Assembly: GCA_030150965.1 (NCBI GenBank)
Contig: JASLEW010000651.1
Span: forward strand, 1-10,712
Length of the DNA stretch: 10,712 bases
Source: Thermoanaerobaculia bacterium
GTDB taxonomy: Bacteria; Acidobacteriota; Thermoanaerobaculia; Multivoradales; UBA5704
Direction: 5' to 3'
The first letter of the stretch is position 1. Each line of letters opens with the position of its first letter. Below, piece after piece: positions 1 to 7,000 of the stretch. Under the pieces are notes generated by a model. That model did no database searches, was not told where the DNA came from, and was given only the letters and a program-made list of their open reading frames with translations. The position numbers and the translations under genes are program-made.

Positions 1-1340
1 GCCCCCACCGCCGCGCGCACCACCTCCCAGACCCGCAGCCCCGCCTCGTGCATGCCCCACCGCCGCAGCCTCTCGGCCATCAGGCCGAGCAGCAGCGCCG
101 CCGCGCGCGCCTGCTGCCGCAGCACCAGCACCTCGGCCAGGTCGAGGCTCACCAGCGCGACCTCCTGCTTCCGTCCGGCGTCGGCCAGCTCCCGCCACGC
201 CGCGGCCAGCCCCCGCTCGGCGGCGGCCAGCTCGCCCAGCCGCTGGCAGATCCGCGCCTCCAGCCAGGGCATCAGCAGCCGCGGCACGCTGTCGGCCAGC
301 TGCCGGTAGAGGCCGCGCGTATCGTCGAGCAGCGCCAGCGCCGGCCAGCCCATCCCCCCGTCGTTGAGGAACCAGATCAGCGCATGCCGCGTCGCGAGAT
401 CGAGATGCACGTCGCGCCCGGGCTCGATCAGCGCCAGCGCCCGCTGCGCGGTGGCGGCGCCGGCAAACGGCCGCTCGTGACCGATCGCCACCGCCAGCCG
501 CGACAGCGCCCGCCCCTCCTCGTGCCGCTCGCCCAGCGCCCGGTACATCCCGGCCGCCTGCCGCAGCCGCCGGGCGGCCCACCCGACCTCCCCCTGCGCC
601 AGGTCGAGATCGGCCTCCAGGCAGAGCAGCGCCGCGCGCTCCTGCGCATCGCCGCTGCCCGTCTCGTGCGCCAGCCGGGCGCGCCCGAAGCAGCCGCGCG
701 CCGCCTTGAGCCGCCCCTCCAGCCGCCGCTCCTGCCCCTCGACCATCCAGGCCCGCGCCCGCAGATCGCTCGCCTCGCTCGCCGGGTAGCGGTCCCTGGG
801 CAGCCGCTCGGCGATCGCCAGCGCCAGCAGCCGCGCCTCGCCGGCGGACACCGACCGCCGCCCGTCGTCCTCCTCGGCGTCGTCGAGCAGCCGCGCCGCC
901 ACCTCCCACTGGTGGAACCGCGGATCGTCCATCACCAGCCGCAGCCGCCGGTGCCGCGCCGTGCCGCGCAGCGTCGCCCAACAGGCGGCCACCTGCAGCC
1001 GGTCCCGCCGGATCGCCGCCCGCCGCCCCGCCGTGCGCTCCAGGCAGCCGGCGACCAGCCCGTCGTAATCCTCCAGCTCGAGCGGCGGTGGGGGAGCGCC
1101 CTCCGCGGCCCCCGCGCCGCTCCCGGCGTCCGCCGTGGCGCCCGCCACCGCGGCCACCAGCGGCGCCACCTCCTCCGCCGCGGCGGCGCCGCGCAGGTAC
1201 GCCAGGCACTCCGGGCACTGCGCCACCAGGTGCGCCACCACCAACTTGATCAGCGGCGGGTCGCCCAGCGTGCCGGCCATCATCCGGTCCAGCGTCTCGG
1301 TCGAGGGGTGGGTGAGAGTGGTCAGGGCGCAATCCTCCAT
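1..1340 (-). CDS. TPR-like cytoplasmic protein with N-terminal HxxxxCxxC motif (C-terminus beyond left edge)
   Basis: An uninterrupted minus-strand frame reads from ATG at 1340-1338 to base 1, giving 446 visible residues with no stop. The N-terminus has His37, Cys42 and Cys45 in an H-x4-C-x2-C arrangement, like the zinc-finger-type motif of anti-sigma proteins. An Ala/Gly/Pro linker follows at about residues 50-90. From about residue 190 onward there are amphipathic helical pairs with TPR-like texture (E-A-D-L-D-L-A-Q-G, A-L-G-E-R-H-E-E-G-R-A-L, L-A-E-V-L-V-L-R-Q-Q). No signal peptide or membrane segment is visible, so it is probably cytoplasmic. I associate this architecture with a large paralogous family in Acidobacteriota whose function is unassigned; a sensing or scaffold role is inference. 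No clear Shine-Dalgarno is seen, and no in-frame ATG lies between the chosen start and the AT-rich patch. The next gene is transcribed divergently. Confidence 0.8.
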   Translation of the reverse strand, partial: MEDCALTTLTHPSTETLDRMMAGTLGDPPLIKLVVAHLVAQCPECLAYLRGAAAAEEVAPLVAAVAGATADAGSGAGAAEGAPPPPLELEDYDGLVAGCLERTAGRRAAIRRDRLQVAACWATLRGTARHRRLRLVMDDPRFHQWEVAARLLDDAEEDDGRRSVSAGEARLLALAIAERLPRDRYPASEASDLRARAWMVEGQERRLEGRLKAARGCFGRARLAHETGSGDAQERAALLCLEADLDLAQGEVGWAARRLRQAAGMYRALGERHEEGRALSRLAVAIGHERPFAGAATAQRALALIEPGRDVHLDLATRHALIWFLNDGGMGWPALALLDDTRGLYRQLADSVPRLLMPWLEARICQRLGELAAAERGLAAAWRELADAGRKQEVALVSLDLAEVLVLRQQARAAALLLGLMAERLRRWGMHEAGLRVWEVVRAAVG

Positions 1341-1350
1341 GTCCAGAGCG

Positions 1351-1366
1351 GGGCGGATAGCCGCCC
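1351..1366. repeat. perfect inverted repeat next to the TPR gene start
   Basis: GGGCGG-ATAG-CCGCCC is a perfect 6-bp stem with a 4-base loop, ending 10 bp before the start codon at 1340. It overlaps the transcription start predicted from the candidate promoter just upstream. It could be an operator or a leader hairpin limiting ribosome access. Short GC palindromes are common in DNA of this composition, so the functional reading is tentative. Confidence 0.4.
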
Positions 1367-1367
1367 G

Positions 1368-1396
1368 TCTATAAGTACTAGTTACCGAGGCGTCAG
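1368..1396 (-). promoter_or_regulatory. candidate sigma-70 promoter for the TPR gene
   Basis: On the minus strand CTGACG (1396-1391) and TATAGA (1373-1368) are separated by exactly 17 bp. Each hexamer matches the consensus at four of six positions, and the pair lies in the AT-rich patch. The predicted start near 1361 leaves a leader of about 20 bases that overlaps the inverted repeat at 1351-1366. An imperfect dyad, GGGAA-N7-TTCCC at 1422-1438, lies upstream and could bind a regulator. The call rests on hexamer match and position only. Confidence 0.35.
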
Positions 1397-1549
1397 ATTT
1401 TGTGACACCCATCAAAATTGCGGGAAACACAAGTTCCCTAACAATCACAACTCCGCTTTAGGCAGAATTGCGTGATCGCTGCGCCCGCGACCGGGCGCCG
1501 GTTGCGCCAGGATCCCCCTCGCCCAAGCGGCCATCCGTGCGGCAGAGCG

Positions 1550-1594
1550 CCGGCCAGGGCGCGGCAGCACGGCCTCGTGCCCCGGCCAGGGCGC
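1550..1594. repeat. 13-bp direct repeat pair
   Basis: CCGGCCAGGGCGC occurs at 1550-1562 and again at 1582-1594, a spacing of 32 bp (about three helical turns). No function is assigned. In GC-rich DNA such a pair can arise by chance or by slippage. Confidence 0.5.
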
Positions 1595-1683
1595 CTCACG
1601 TGCACCCCATCCAGCGCCCCCGCCGGTGCTCCATGCCGTCAGCCCGCGTGCCGGCCCGCACACGCCGCCAGCCCCCGCCTCCC

Positions 1684-1750
1684 CGCAGCGCTTGAACCGG
1701 CACCATCCGTCGCCTAAACTCGCAACCGAGCCCAAGGTCGCAGCGCTTGA
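1684..1750. repeat. 12-bp direct repeat pair CGCAGCGCTTGA
   Basis: The 12-mer CGCAGCGCTTGA is present at 1684-1695 and 1739-1750 on the plus strand. The first copy ends in the TTGA of the candidate -35 box for the 149-aa gene. Eleven bases of the same word recur on the minus strand at 10661-10651, in the leader region of the propeller gene. It could be a binding site shared by these control regions. That is an inference from position. Confidence 0.5.
1692..1720 (+). promoter_or_regulatory. candidate sigma-70 promoter for the 149-aa gene
   Basis: TTGAAC (1692-1697) and TAAACT (1715-1720) are separated by 17 bp, with four of six consensus matches in each hexamer. Transcription would begin near 1727 and give a leader of about 180 bases containing two strong stem-loops. 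The -35 box overlaps the first copy of a 12-bp direct repeat, so a regulator binding that repeat could compete with polymerase. This is by hand inspection only. Confidence 0.35.
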
Positions 1751-1805
1751 GTACGTCCTGCGCCCCAGGCCGTGCGCCGCCGCCGCGCGCCCGGACGCCG
1801 TTCCT

Positions 1806-1856
1806 GCGAGCGCTCGCGGGCGCTCGCCCCGCGCGGCGCCCGGGACCGACCCGGGC
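1806..1856 (+). promoter_or_regulatory. leader with two perfect stem-loops ahead of the 149-aa gene
   Basis: Two perfect GC-rich hairpins lie in tandem. GCGAGCG (1806-1812) pairs with CGCTCGC (1821-1827) around an 8-base loop. GCCCGGG (1838-1844) pairs with CCCGGGC (1850-1856) around the 5-base loop ACCGA. They end 50 bp before the start codon. No T-run follows either, so neither is a classical intrinsic terminator. They could form a structured 5' leader that tunes translation or RNA stability. No known riboswitch or attenuator pattern was recognised. Confidence 0.4.
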
Positions 1857-1906
1857 ACCGGCCTGCGCCAGCCCGAACCGACCGCGACCGCCGAGGAGCC
1901 CCGATT

Positions 1907-2356
1907 ATGGACCGAGCATCCCGAGCCGACCGCGGCAGCACCGCGCGCGTCATGCCCGCCGACCGAGTCTTCCTCGAAGCCCGAGGCGCCGCCTCCCTCC
2001 GTGGCGCCCACACCTTCAGCCGCAGCGCCGTCCTCCACCGCGAGCTGCAGCTCCTCCGCGCCCTCCTCGACCACTACAACCCGCGCCGCACCGGGACCCT
2101 CCCCGAGCCGATGATCCGCCTGGCGGCCAGGCACCTGCCCGAGCCCTGGCTCATCAAGCCCTCCGGCGTCGACAACCTCGCCCTGCGCCTCCACGAGGCG
2201 CCGCACTTCGCCGCCGACGCCCGCGAGGCCGGCATCGACCCGGAGGCGATGATCGCCGCCATCAGAGCCCTGAGCTTCGGCGAGAAGGTGGCCCTCCTCG
2301 ACCTCGCGGTGCAGGAGCAGGCGCCGGCGGCGGCGGCCCTGGAGGTGGCGGGGTGA
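1907..2356 (+). CDS. unrecognised 149-aa, mostly helical protein
   Basis: I do not recognise this protein. The start at ATG 1907 is supported by GAGGAG at 1894-1899 with 7 bases of spacing. Translation upstream in the same frame is Arg/Pro-rich and not protein-like. The first 15 residues are polar and Arg-rich; from about residue 16 the sequence becomes balanced and helical (L-H-R-E-L-Q-L-L-R-A-L-L-D-H-Y). A second helical block runs from about residue 105 (D-P-E-A-M-I-A-A-I-R-A-L). There is no signal peptide, no membrane segment and no cysteine, so it is probably a small cytoplasmic protein. It diverges from the TPR gene and converges on the RHS gene set. The C-terminal Ala-rich tail looks unstructured. 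A late start at the second Met (residue 16) is possible. Confidence 0.7.
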   Translation: MDRASRADRGSTARVMPADRVFLEARGAASLRGAHTFSRSAVLHRELQLLRALLDHYNPRRTGTLPEPMIRLAARHLPEPWLIKPSGVDNLALRLHEAPHFAADAREAGIDPEAMIAAIRALSFGEKVALLDLAVQEQAPAAAALEVAG

Positions 2357-2380
2357 GCGTGCTCGGACGCGGCAGCACGC
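2357..2380 (+). terminator. stem-loop directly after the 149-aa gene
   Basis: GCGTGCT (2357-2363) pairs perfectly with AGCACGC (2374-2380) around a 10-base loop, beginning at the base after the TGA stop. There is no T-run, which is common in GC-rich genomes but leaves intrinsic termination unproven. Confidence 0.4.
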
Positions 2381-2413
2381 CGCTCTCGGCGAGTCTGGCC
2401 CGCGGCCTCTGGT

Positions 2414-2462
2414 TGCGGGCGCCCGCATGAGGCCGCCGCGCACAGCGCGGCGAATCCGCGCT
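2414..2462. terminator. convergent stem-loops, possible bidirectional terminator
   Basis: This short gap between two convergent genes holds a perfect 14-bp palindrome, TGCGGGCGCCCGCA (2414-2427). It also holds a perfect 7-bp hairpin, AGCGCGG-CGAAT-CCGCGCT (2444-2462). Their position fits ending transcripts from both sides. Neither has a T-run on either strand, so Rho-dependent or structural blocking is equally possible. Confidence 0.35.
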
Positions 2463-2491
2463 ACGGCAAGCTTCGGTTGAGGCGAGAGCTG

Positions 2492-2842
2492 TCAGTGCAG
2501 GTCACGGGCATTCCTCCGCACGGAGCACTTCAGCAGTAGATCGAGAGCGCGATCGAAGGAGAAAATCCAGGGTTTGTCGGCACGCTCAGTGATGAACAGC
2601 GCACCATCTTCGGTTGTCGCGGTATCGAATCTGACGCCCTGCATATAGGAGTCGATGTCTTGAAAGTAGAGCCCGGCCGCGGCCGGGTCAAGATCGCGGC
2701 CGACAAACACCAGGGTGTCCATGGTCGGGATCAGCATGTCCTCGTCGACGTACCGGACTGCGAAATAGACATGGCCCTCGATCAGCTCCTCGGCTGACGC
2801 CGATTCTGCGATGGGCTTCAGATCCCTGGCCTCGAACCGCAA
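2492..2842 (-). CDS. 116-aa alpha/beta protein, last gene of the RHS set; possible immunity protein
   Basis: The frame opens with TTG at 2842-2840, preceded by GGAG with 8 bases of spacing; an in-frame TAG lies just upstream, so no ATG start is available. The small acidic protein alternates predicted strands and loops (G-H-V-Y-F-A-V-R-Y at 23-31, T-L-V-F-V-G-R-D at 43-50, G-L-Y-F-Q-D-I-D-S-Y at 57-66). It ends in a helix with Arg-rich tail (S-F-D-R-A-L-D-L-L-L-K-C at 95-106). There is no signal peptide, so it should stay in the cytoplasm. It follows the 219-aa gene by 89 bp on the same strand and shares its lower GC. Small orphan proteins of this kind are often seen beside RHS toxins, which suggests immunity. 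I do not recognise a named family, and the role is inferred from context. Confidence 0.65.
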   Translation of the reverse strand: MRFEARDLKPIAESASAEELIEGHVYFAVRYVDEDMLIPTMDTLVFVGRDLDPAAAGLYFQDIDSYMQGVRFDTATTEDGALFITERADKPWIFSFDRALDLLLKCSVRRNARDLH

Positions 2843-2931
2843 GATCTCAGCTCCAATCTATGGAGGCAGCGGCCCGGGCTCACCGGTACCGCCGCCGCCA
2901 AGGCACGCTGCCTGCACCTGCCAGCCGCGGC

Positions 2932-3591
2932 TCATTCACGATCCTCTGGCGACCGAATGGAACGAAGGAATTCAGCGGTCCGCTCACGGTTGACGCGGCG
3001 AAGCTCCTCATCCAGTTGGATGACCTCTTCTTCAAAAGCATCAGCCTTGCCTGAAGGAGGCTCCAGCGAGAGATAACCCTGCGCGCGAAGCGCGTGCACA
3101 ATCGAGCTCACTCGGTCGGCGAGGTGGGGCACCAGGCTCCGCAGGGTGCCGGGATGCCTGCGCGCGGCGTCGGCGACGAGCGCCAAGAGCCCGCTCCCGA
3201 GGTCGGGGCACATCTTGAGGAAGGCGTGAAGCTCGCGGATCTCCTGGTCGTGCGCATCGAGCCTGTGCAACGCTTCGGCCCTCTGCGCCATGACCGGGAC
3301 AGCGTCCGCATGGTCTCGCCGGACCTCGATGAGGAAGGCAGCGCTGAGCTCAAGAACCAGCTCAGGACGACCGTCGAGGTGAGCCAAGAAGATTCTATGG
3401 GAATACACTCGTCCCAGGAGCTCCGCGCGTTCCGCCGGCGACTCCGCGCTGGCAACCTCGTGCTGCAATCTCTCGAGCCGGCCATCCCAGTACGCATAGC
3501 TGCCTGCGTCTCCAGGCCGGTGCAGGCGGATGGCCTCGTCGATCGCACGCGCCACCTCCGCCTCCAGCTTGTCGGTAGGTTCAGAGGCCAT
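2932..3591 (-). CDS. 219-aa all-helical protein overlapping the RHS stop codon; candidate immunity protein
   Basis: The ATG at 3591-3589 lies inside the end of the RHS gene, an 11-bp overlap in which ATGGCCTCTGA contains both this start and the RHS TGA. This favours translational coupling, and no clear Shine-Dalgarno is seen. A longer start at 3636 would overlap the RHS gene by 56 bp and is less likely. The protein is soluble and helical throughout: a charged helix at 6-24, TPR- or HEAT-like hairpins at about 52-170 (R-A-E-L-L-G-R-V-Y, H-D-Q-E-I-R-E-L-H-A-F-L), and a charged coiled-coil-like tail at 185-212. There is one cysteine (128) and no signal peptide. Placement immediately after a polymorphic RHS tip is the classical immunity-gene position. 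The fold would fit a binding protein, but no family is recognised, so the role is inference. Confidence 0.75.
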   Translation of the reverse strand: MASEPTDKLEAEVARAIDEAIRLHRPGDAGSYAYWDGRLERLQHEVASAESPAERAELLGRVYSHRIFLAHLDGRPELVLELSAAFLIEVRRDHADAVPVMAQRAEALHRLDAHDQEIRELHAFLKMCPDLGSGLLALVADAARRHPGTLRSLVPHLADRVSSIVHALRAQGYLSLEPPSGKADAFEEEVIQLDEELRRVNRERTAEFLRSIRSPEDRE

Positions 3592-4012
3592 GCGGATAGT
3601 AGTTGAGCCCACACCAATCAAAAGGCCAGGCGCCATTGGCCAGGCAGTTCCTGAAGCAGTTCTCGCAGCGCTTCCCTGCGGAAAACTTCACCCTTCCGGG
3701 GTTGGACGTGCAGTAGACGTACAGTCTGACGCAATGCTCGTGCGTGGTGTCGTCGCCGCGGTCCTTCTGGCAACTGTCCCGTGGGCACACCAGGCCGGCG
3801 AAAAAAGCCCCAACTGTCCCGCCGGCCGCCGCGCCGAGCGCGGCTCCCTCGGTGCCTCCTGCCGCGCCGCAGCCGACCGTGCCCACGCCAGGGGCGAAGG
3901 GCGTACAAGCTGCACCGGCTCCAACTCCGCCGATGCCGGCGCCGGCCACCGCGCCCACACCGGCTCCCAATGCGGTCCACTTCACGGCGCATGCCGCGGT
4001 CTCGGTCGAGAG
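3581..4012 (-). other. RHS C-terminal tip: glycine-zipper segment plus Cys-rich end domain
   Basis: This part encodes RHS residues 1610-1752, after the D-R-L-G-L motif. The first half (about tip residues 14-75) is a long run of Gly/Ala/Val with G-x-x-x-G spacing, resembling a glycine-zipper or membrane-associating segment, with Cys at tip positions 8, 36 and 48. The second half holds eight cysteines in its last 68 residues (tip positions 76, 81, 94, 101, 116, 119, 123, 134), including R-C-E-N-C-F-R-N-C and W-P-F-D-W-C. No nuclease, deaminase or protease motif was recognised. Pore formation, disulfide-stabilised binding and metal binding are all open. The tip is the typical exchangeable part of this family. 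Confidence 0.65.
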
Positions 4013-7000
4013 CAGACCGAGGCGGTCGGCAAAGCGAGCAGGATTCTGCCGAGCGTAGGAAAAGGCAGAATCGTGATCGATCGATAACATCCCCTCCCGG
4101 TAGCTCCGCGCGGTCCGCTCCGCAGGGTCCGGCGCCGTATATCTTCCTGCCGCCGATTCATACCAGCGGTTGACATTGTAGAAGAGCGAGTCGTGAAGAT
4201 GCCCGGCGGCGGTGCTGTCCCACACCGCATCATCCCACTGCCCCGGCAGCCGCAGGAAGATCCCCGCGCTCTGCGCGCTGGGCGTCGCGAAGTCGCGCCC
4301 GAACGGCTCGAACCCGCCGCTCCAGGTCGCGAGGCCGGCCGCGTTGCTCGCCAGGTTCGGCGTCCCCAGGTGGTCGACGCTCAGGTAGGTGAGCGCCCCC
4401 GCGGCCGGCGGCCCGTCGAGCTGCGCCACCGGCCGCCCGGCGAAGTAGAAAATCCGCGTCTGCGCCTGCACCGCGCCGGTCGCGAGACTCTGCTGCTGCC
4501 GCGCGTAGAGGAGCCCCTCGGAGCCGTAGGTCGGCAGCGTCACCAGCGGCCCGCAGTCGGTCACCGCGCTGCGCGCGCTGGCGAGCAACCCCCGGCCGTC
4601 GTAGGCCAGGGTGGCGGTCGCGCGCACGGTCTCCTCGGTCATCCGCGCGAGCCTGCCGGAGGCGTCGGCCAGGAGATCGAGGTGCGAGGTGGGGGCGGCC
4701 TCCAGGATCACGTTGCCCGCCGGGTCGGCCGTCAGGTACTTCGTCCCGGCGCCGCCGGCGAGCGCGATCGTCCGCAGGATCGGCGTGTCCCCCGCGGGGC
4801 TCGCCGCGTTCGGCTGGTAGCCGTAGGTGTCCGTCACACCGCTGCCGCGGTTCTCGGAGAGCCGGTTGCCGATCGTGTCGTAGGTCCAGGTGCGCGTGCC
4901 CCAGAGCGACGGCGCGTCAGCCTGGGTCAGGAAATACTGGAAATCCTGGTAGGCGAAGCCGCGGCCGGGCGCGATGGCGGTGATGTTGCCCGCGGCGTCG
5001 GTCGTGTAGGTCCAGGCGAGGAGGCTCCCGGCGGTGACGGCGGTGGGGTGAGTGCGCTGATCGAAGCCGTGCGTCTCGGTGACGCCGTTGGCCAGATGGA
5101 GCGTCTGCAGCGGCCCGCCCGCCTCGTAGACCGTCGGCGCCGCGGGCGTCGAGGTGACGATCGGCGTCGTCGTGCCGCCGCAGGCTCCGGCGCCGCCCGT
5201 CGTGGCGAGACCGAGCGAGGCGTCACGGTCGGCAGCGTCGAAGGTGTAGCAGGCGGTGACGCTCCCGGGGTACGCGATGGAGGCGCGGTTGCCGTTCGCG
5301 TCGTACCCATAGGCCAGGGCGCCGTCCTGGAGCGTGCGGCCGAAGAGGTCGTAGGTGTAGGCGACCGCCACGCCGCCGCGGGCGATCGACGACAGCCGCC
5401 CGATCGGGTGCGTGCCGGTGGCGGTCGTCGTGTCGTAGACGTAGGTGGTGGTGAGCGAGGCGTCGGTCGAGTAGCTCACCGACAGCGGCCGGTCGGCCGC
5501 GTCGAGCTGCCGGGTGGTCACGATCCTCCGGGCGTCGGTCTGCTGCACCAGCGCGCCATGGCCATTGTAGGAATACGTCGTGGTGCCGGTCACCGGCGAG
5601 GTCTGGCTGGTCAGCAGGTCGCGGTCGCTGGTCACGTAGGTGGTCTGGTTGCGCTCGGAGTCGGTGACGGCGGCCAGGTGGTCCTCCAGATCATACGAGT
5701 AGCCGGTGCTCACCATCCCGCCGCCGGCGCCGCCCCACGGCTGGGCGACCTGGGTGAGGCGGTTCAACGGATCGTAGGTGTAGCTTGCCGAGGGCGCGGC
5801 CGGCTGGTTGTGGTTCGGGTCCCACACCGAGATCAGGTTGTCGTCGCAGTCGTAGGCAAACTGCGTGGTGCTCTGCGCCGCCGGGTTCGCCGGGTCGCCG
5901 GCGGTCATGCTGTCCAGATGACACGTCGTCGAGTACGCATAGCTGGTGGTGGCGTCGGTCACCGGCGTGCCGCTCACCATCCGCTGGCGCTGCTCCAGCA
6001 CGCGGTGCCCGGCGGCGTCGAGCGTGTAGACGGTCTGCTCGAGCGTCGGCGTGGCGGCGGCGCAGCCCGCCTGGCGCGCCATCGCGGTCAGCCGCCCGGC
6101 GAAGTCGTAGCTGTAGGCGACGGCGTTGCCGGCCGGCAGCTGCACGCAGGTCAGGTCGCCCAGGGCGCTGTAGTTGTACGTGGTGGTGAGCGGCTGCGCG
6201 GAGCCGAACCCCTGCGTCACGGAGAGCACGCGGTTGAGCGCATCGAACGTGGTGTGCGTCCGCATGCCGTTCACGTCCGTCCTGTCCGTCTGGCGGTTGA
6301 AGGCGTCGTAGAGGTAGGAGGTGACGGCGCCGATCGGCGCCGCGCCGGTCACCGGGTCGGCGCGCGTCGCCACCAGGAAGCCATGGGTCGGATCGGCCGG
6401 CCCGCCCTGGAACGTGTAGCTCGTGGCGTCGCTCGTGGTGCTCGGCGTGTCCGGCGGATCGATCGATCCGGGGAGCCCCGCGGCGCTGTAGTTGGACCAC
6501 GCGGTCTGCAGGCTGAAGCTGCCGCCCGGCCAGGTGGCCTCGCTCCCCGTCGCCGTGCTGGTCTGGAGGTTGCCCTTGGCGTCGTACACCAGCGCCGTGG
6601 CGCGCGTGCCGGCCGGCGCCGTGGCGCCCGGCGGCGAGAACGGCCCGGTGACGCTGGCGACGAAGGCCGGAAACGCCGTGCTGTACGTCCACGTCGTCTG
6701 CCGCTGCACCACCGACGGCGTGGTCGCCACCGTCTCCACCCGGGCGAGCTGCCGCCCCTGCGCGTTGTAGGTGAACCCGGTCGCAAACCCGCGCCCGTCG
6801 GTGACCGTCGTCGGCAGCAGCGGGTTCGCCCCGTCGCCGTAGGTGAACGCCGGATCGGCCGCGTTGCCGCACGCCGGGCACTGCCCGGCGACCTGCAGCA
6901 CCCGCGCCTTGCGCGTGCCGGCGGCGCCGGCCCGGCCCGGGTCGCGCCCCAGCGTGAAGGTGCCGGTCTGCACCACGTCCTGGTTGACGCCGGAGACCAC

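Larger units (their letters stand above)
1341..1906. other. gene-free divergent control region (566 bp)
   Basis: No credible protein is encoded here. The short open frames on both strands are Arg/Pro/Ala-rich translations of GC-rich DNA. The stretch at about 1366-1465 is clearly AT-richer than its surroundings (for example the area around 1397-1420), as expected of a promoter region. The region also holds a candidate promoter for each flanking gene, two pairs of 12-13-bp direct repeats, a stem-loop next to the left gene and two stem-loops ahead of the right gene. Each is listed separately. Confidence 0.6.

Noticed and set aside
48..1475. A 475-codon plus-strand frame opposite the TPR gene
   Set aside because: Pro/Arg/Gln-rich antisense shadow; the minus strand reads as a coherent helical protein through the same bases.
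1772..1906. Longer N-terminus for the 149-aa protein from ATG 1772
   Set aside because: The extra 45 residues are Arg/Pro-rich, cover two stable hairpins and lack a ribosome binding site, while ATG 1907 has a good one.
1445..2443. A 332-codon minus-strand frame across the 149-aa gene
   Set aside because: Low-complexity Gly/Arg/Ala/Val text. The plus-strand frame from 1907 has a ribosome binding site and normal composition.
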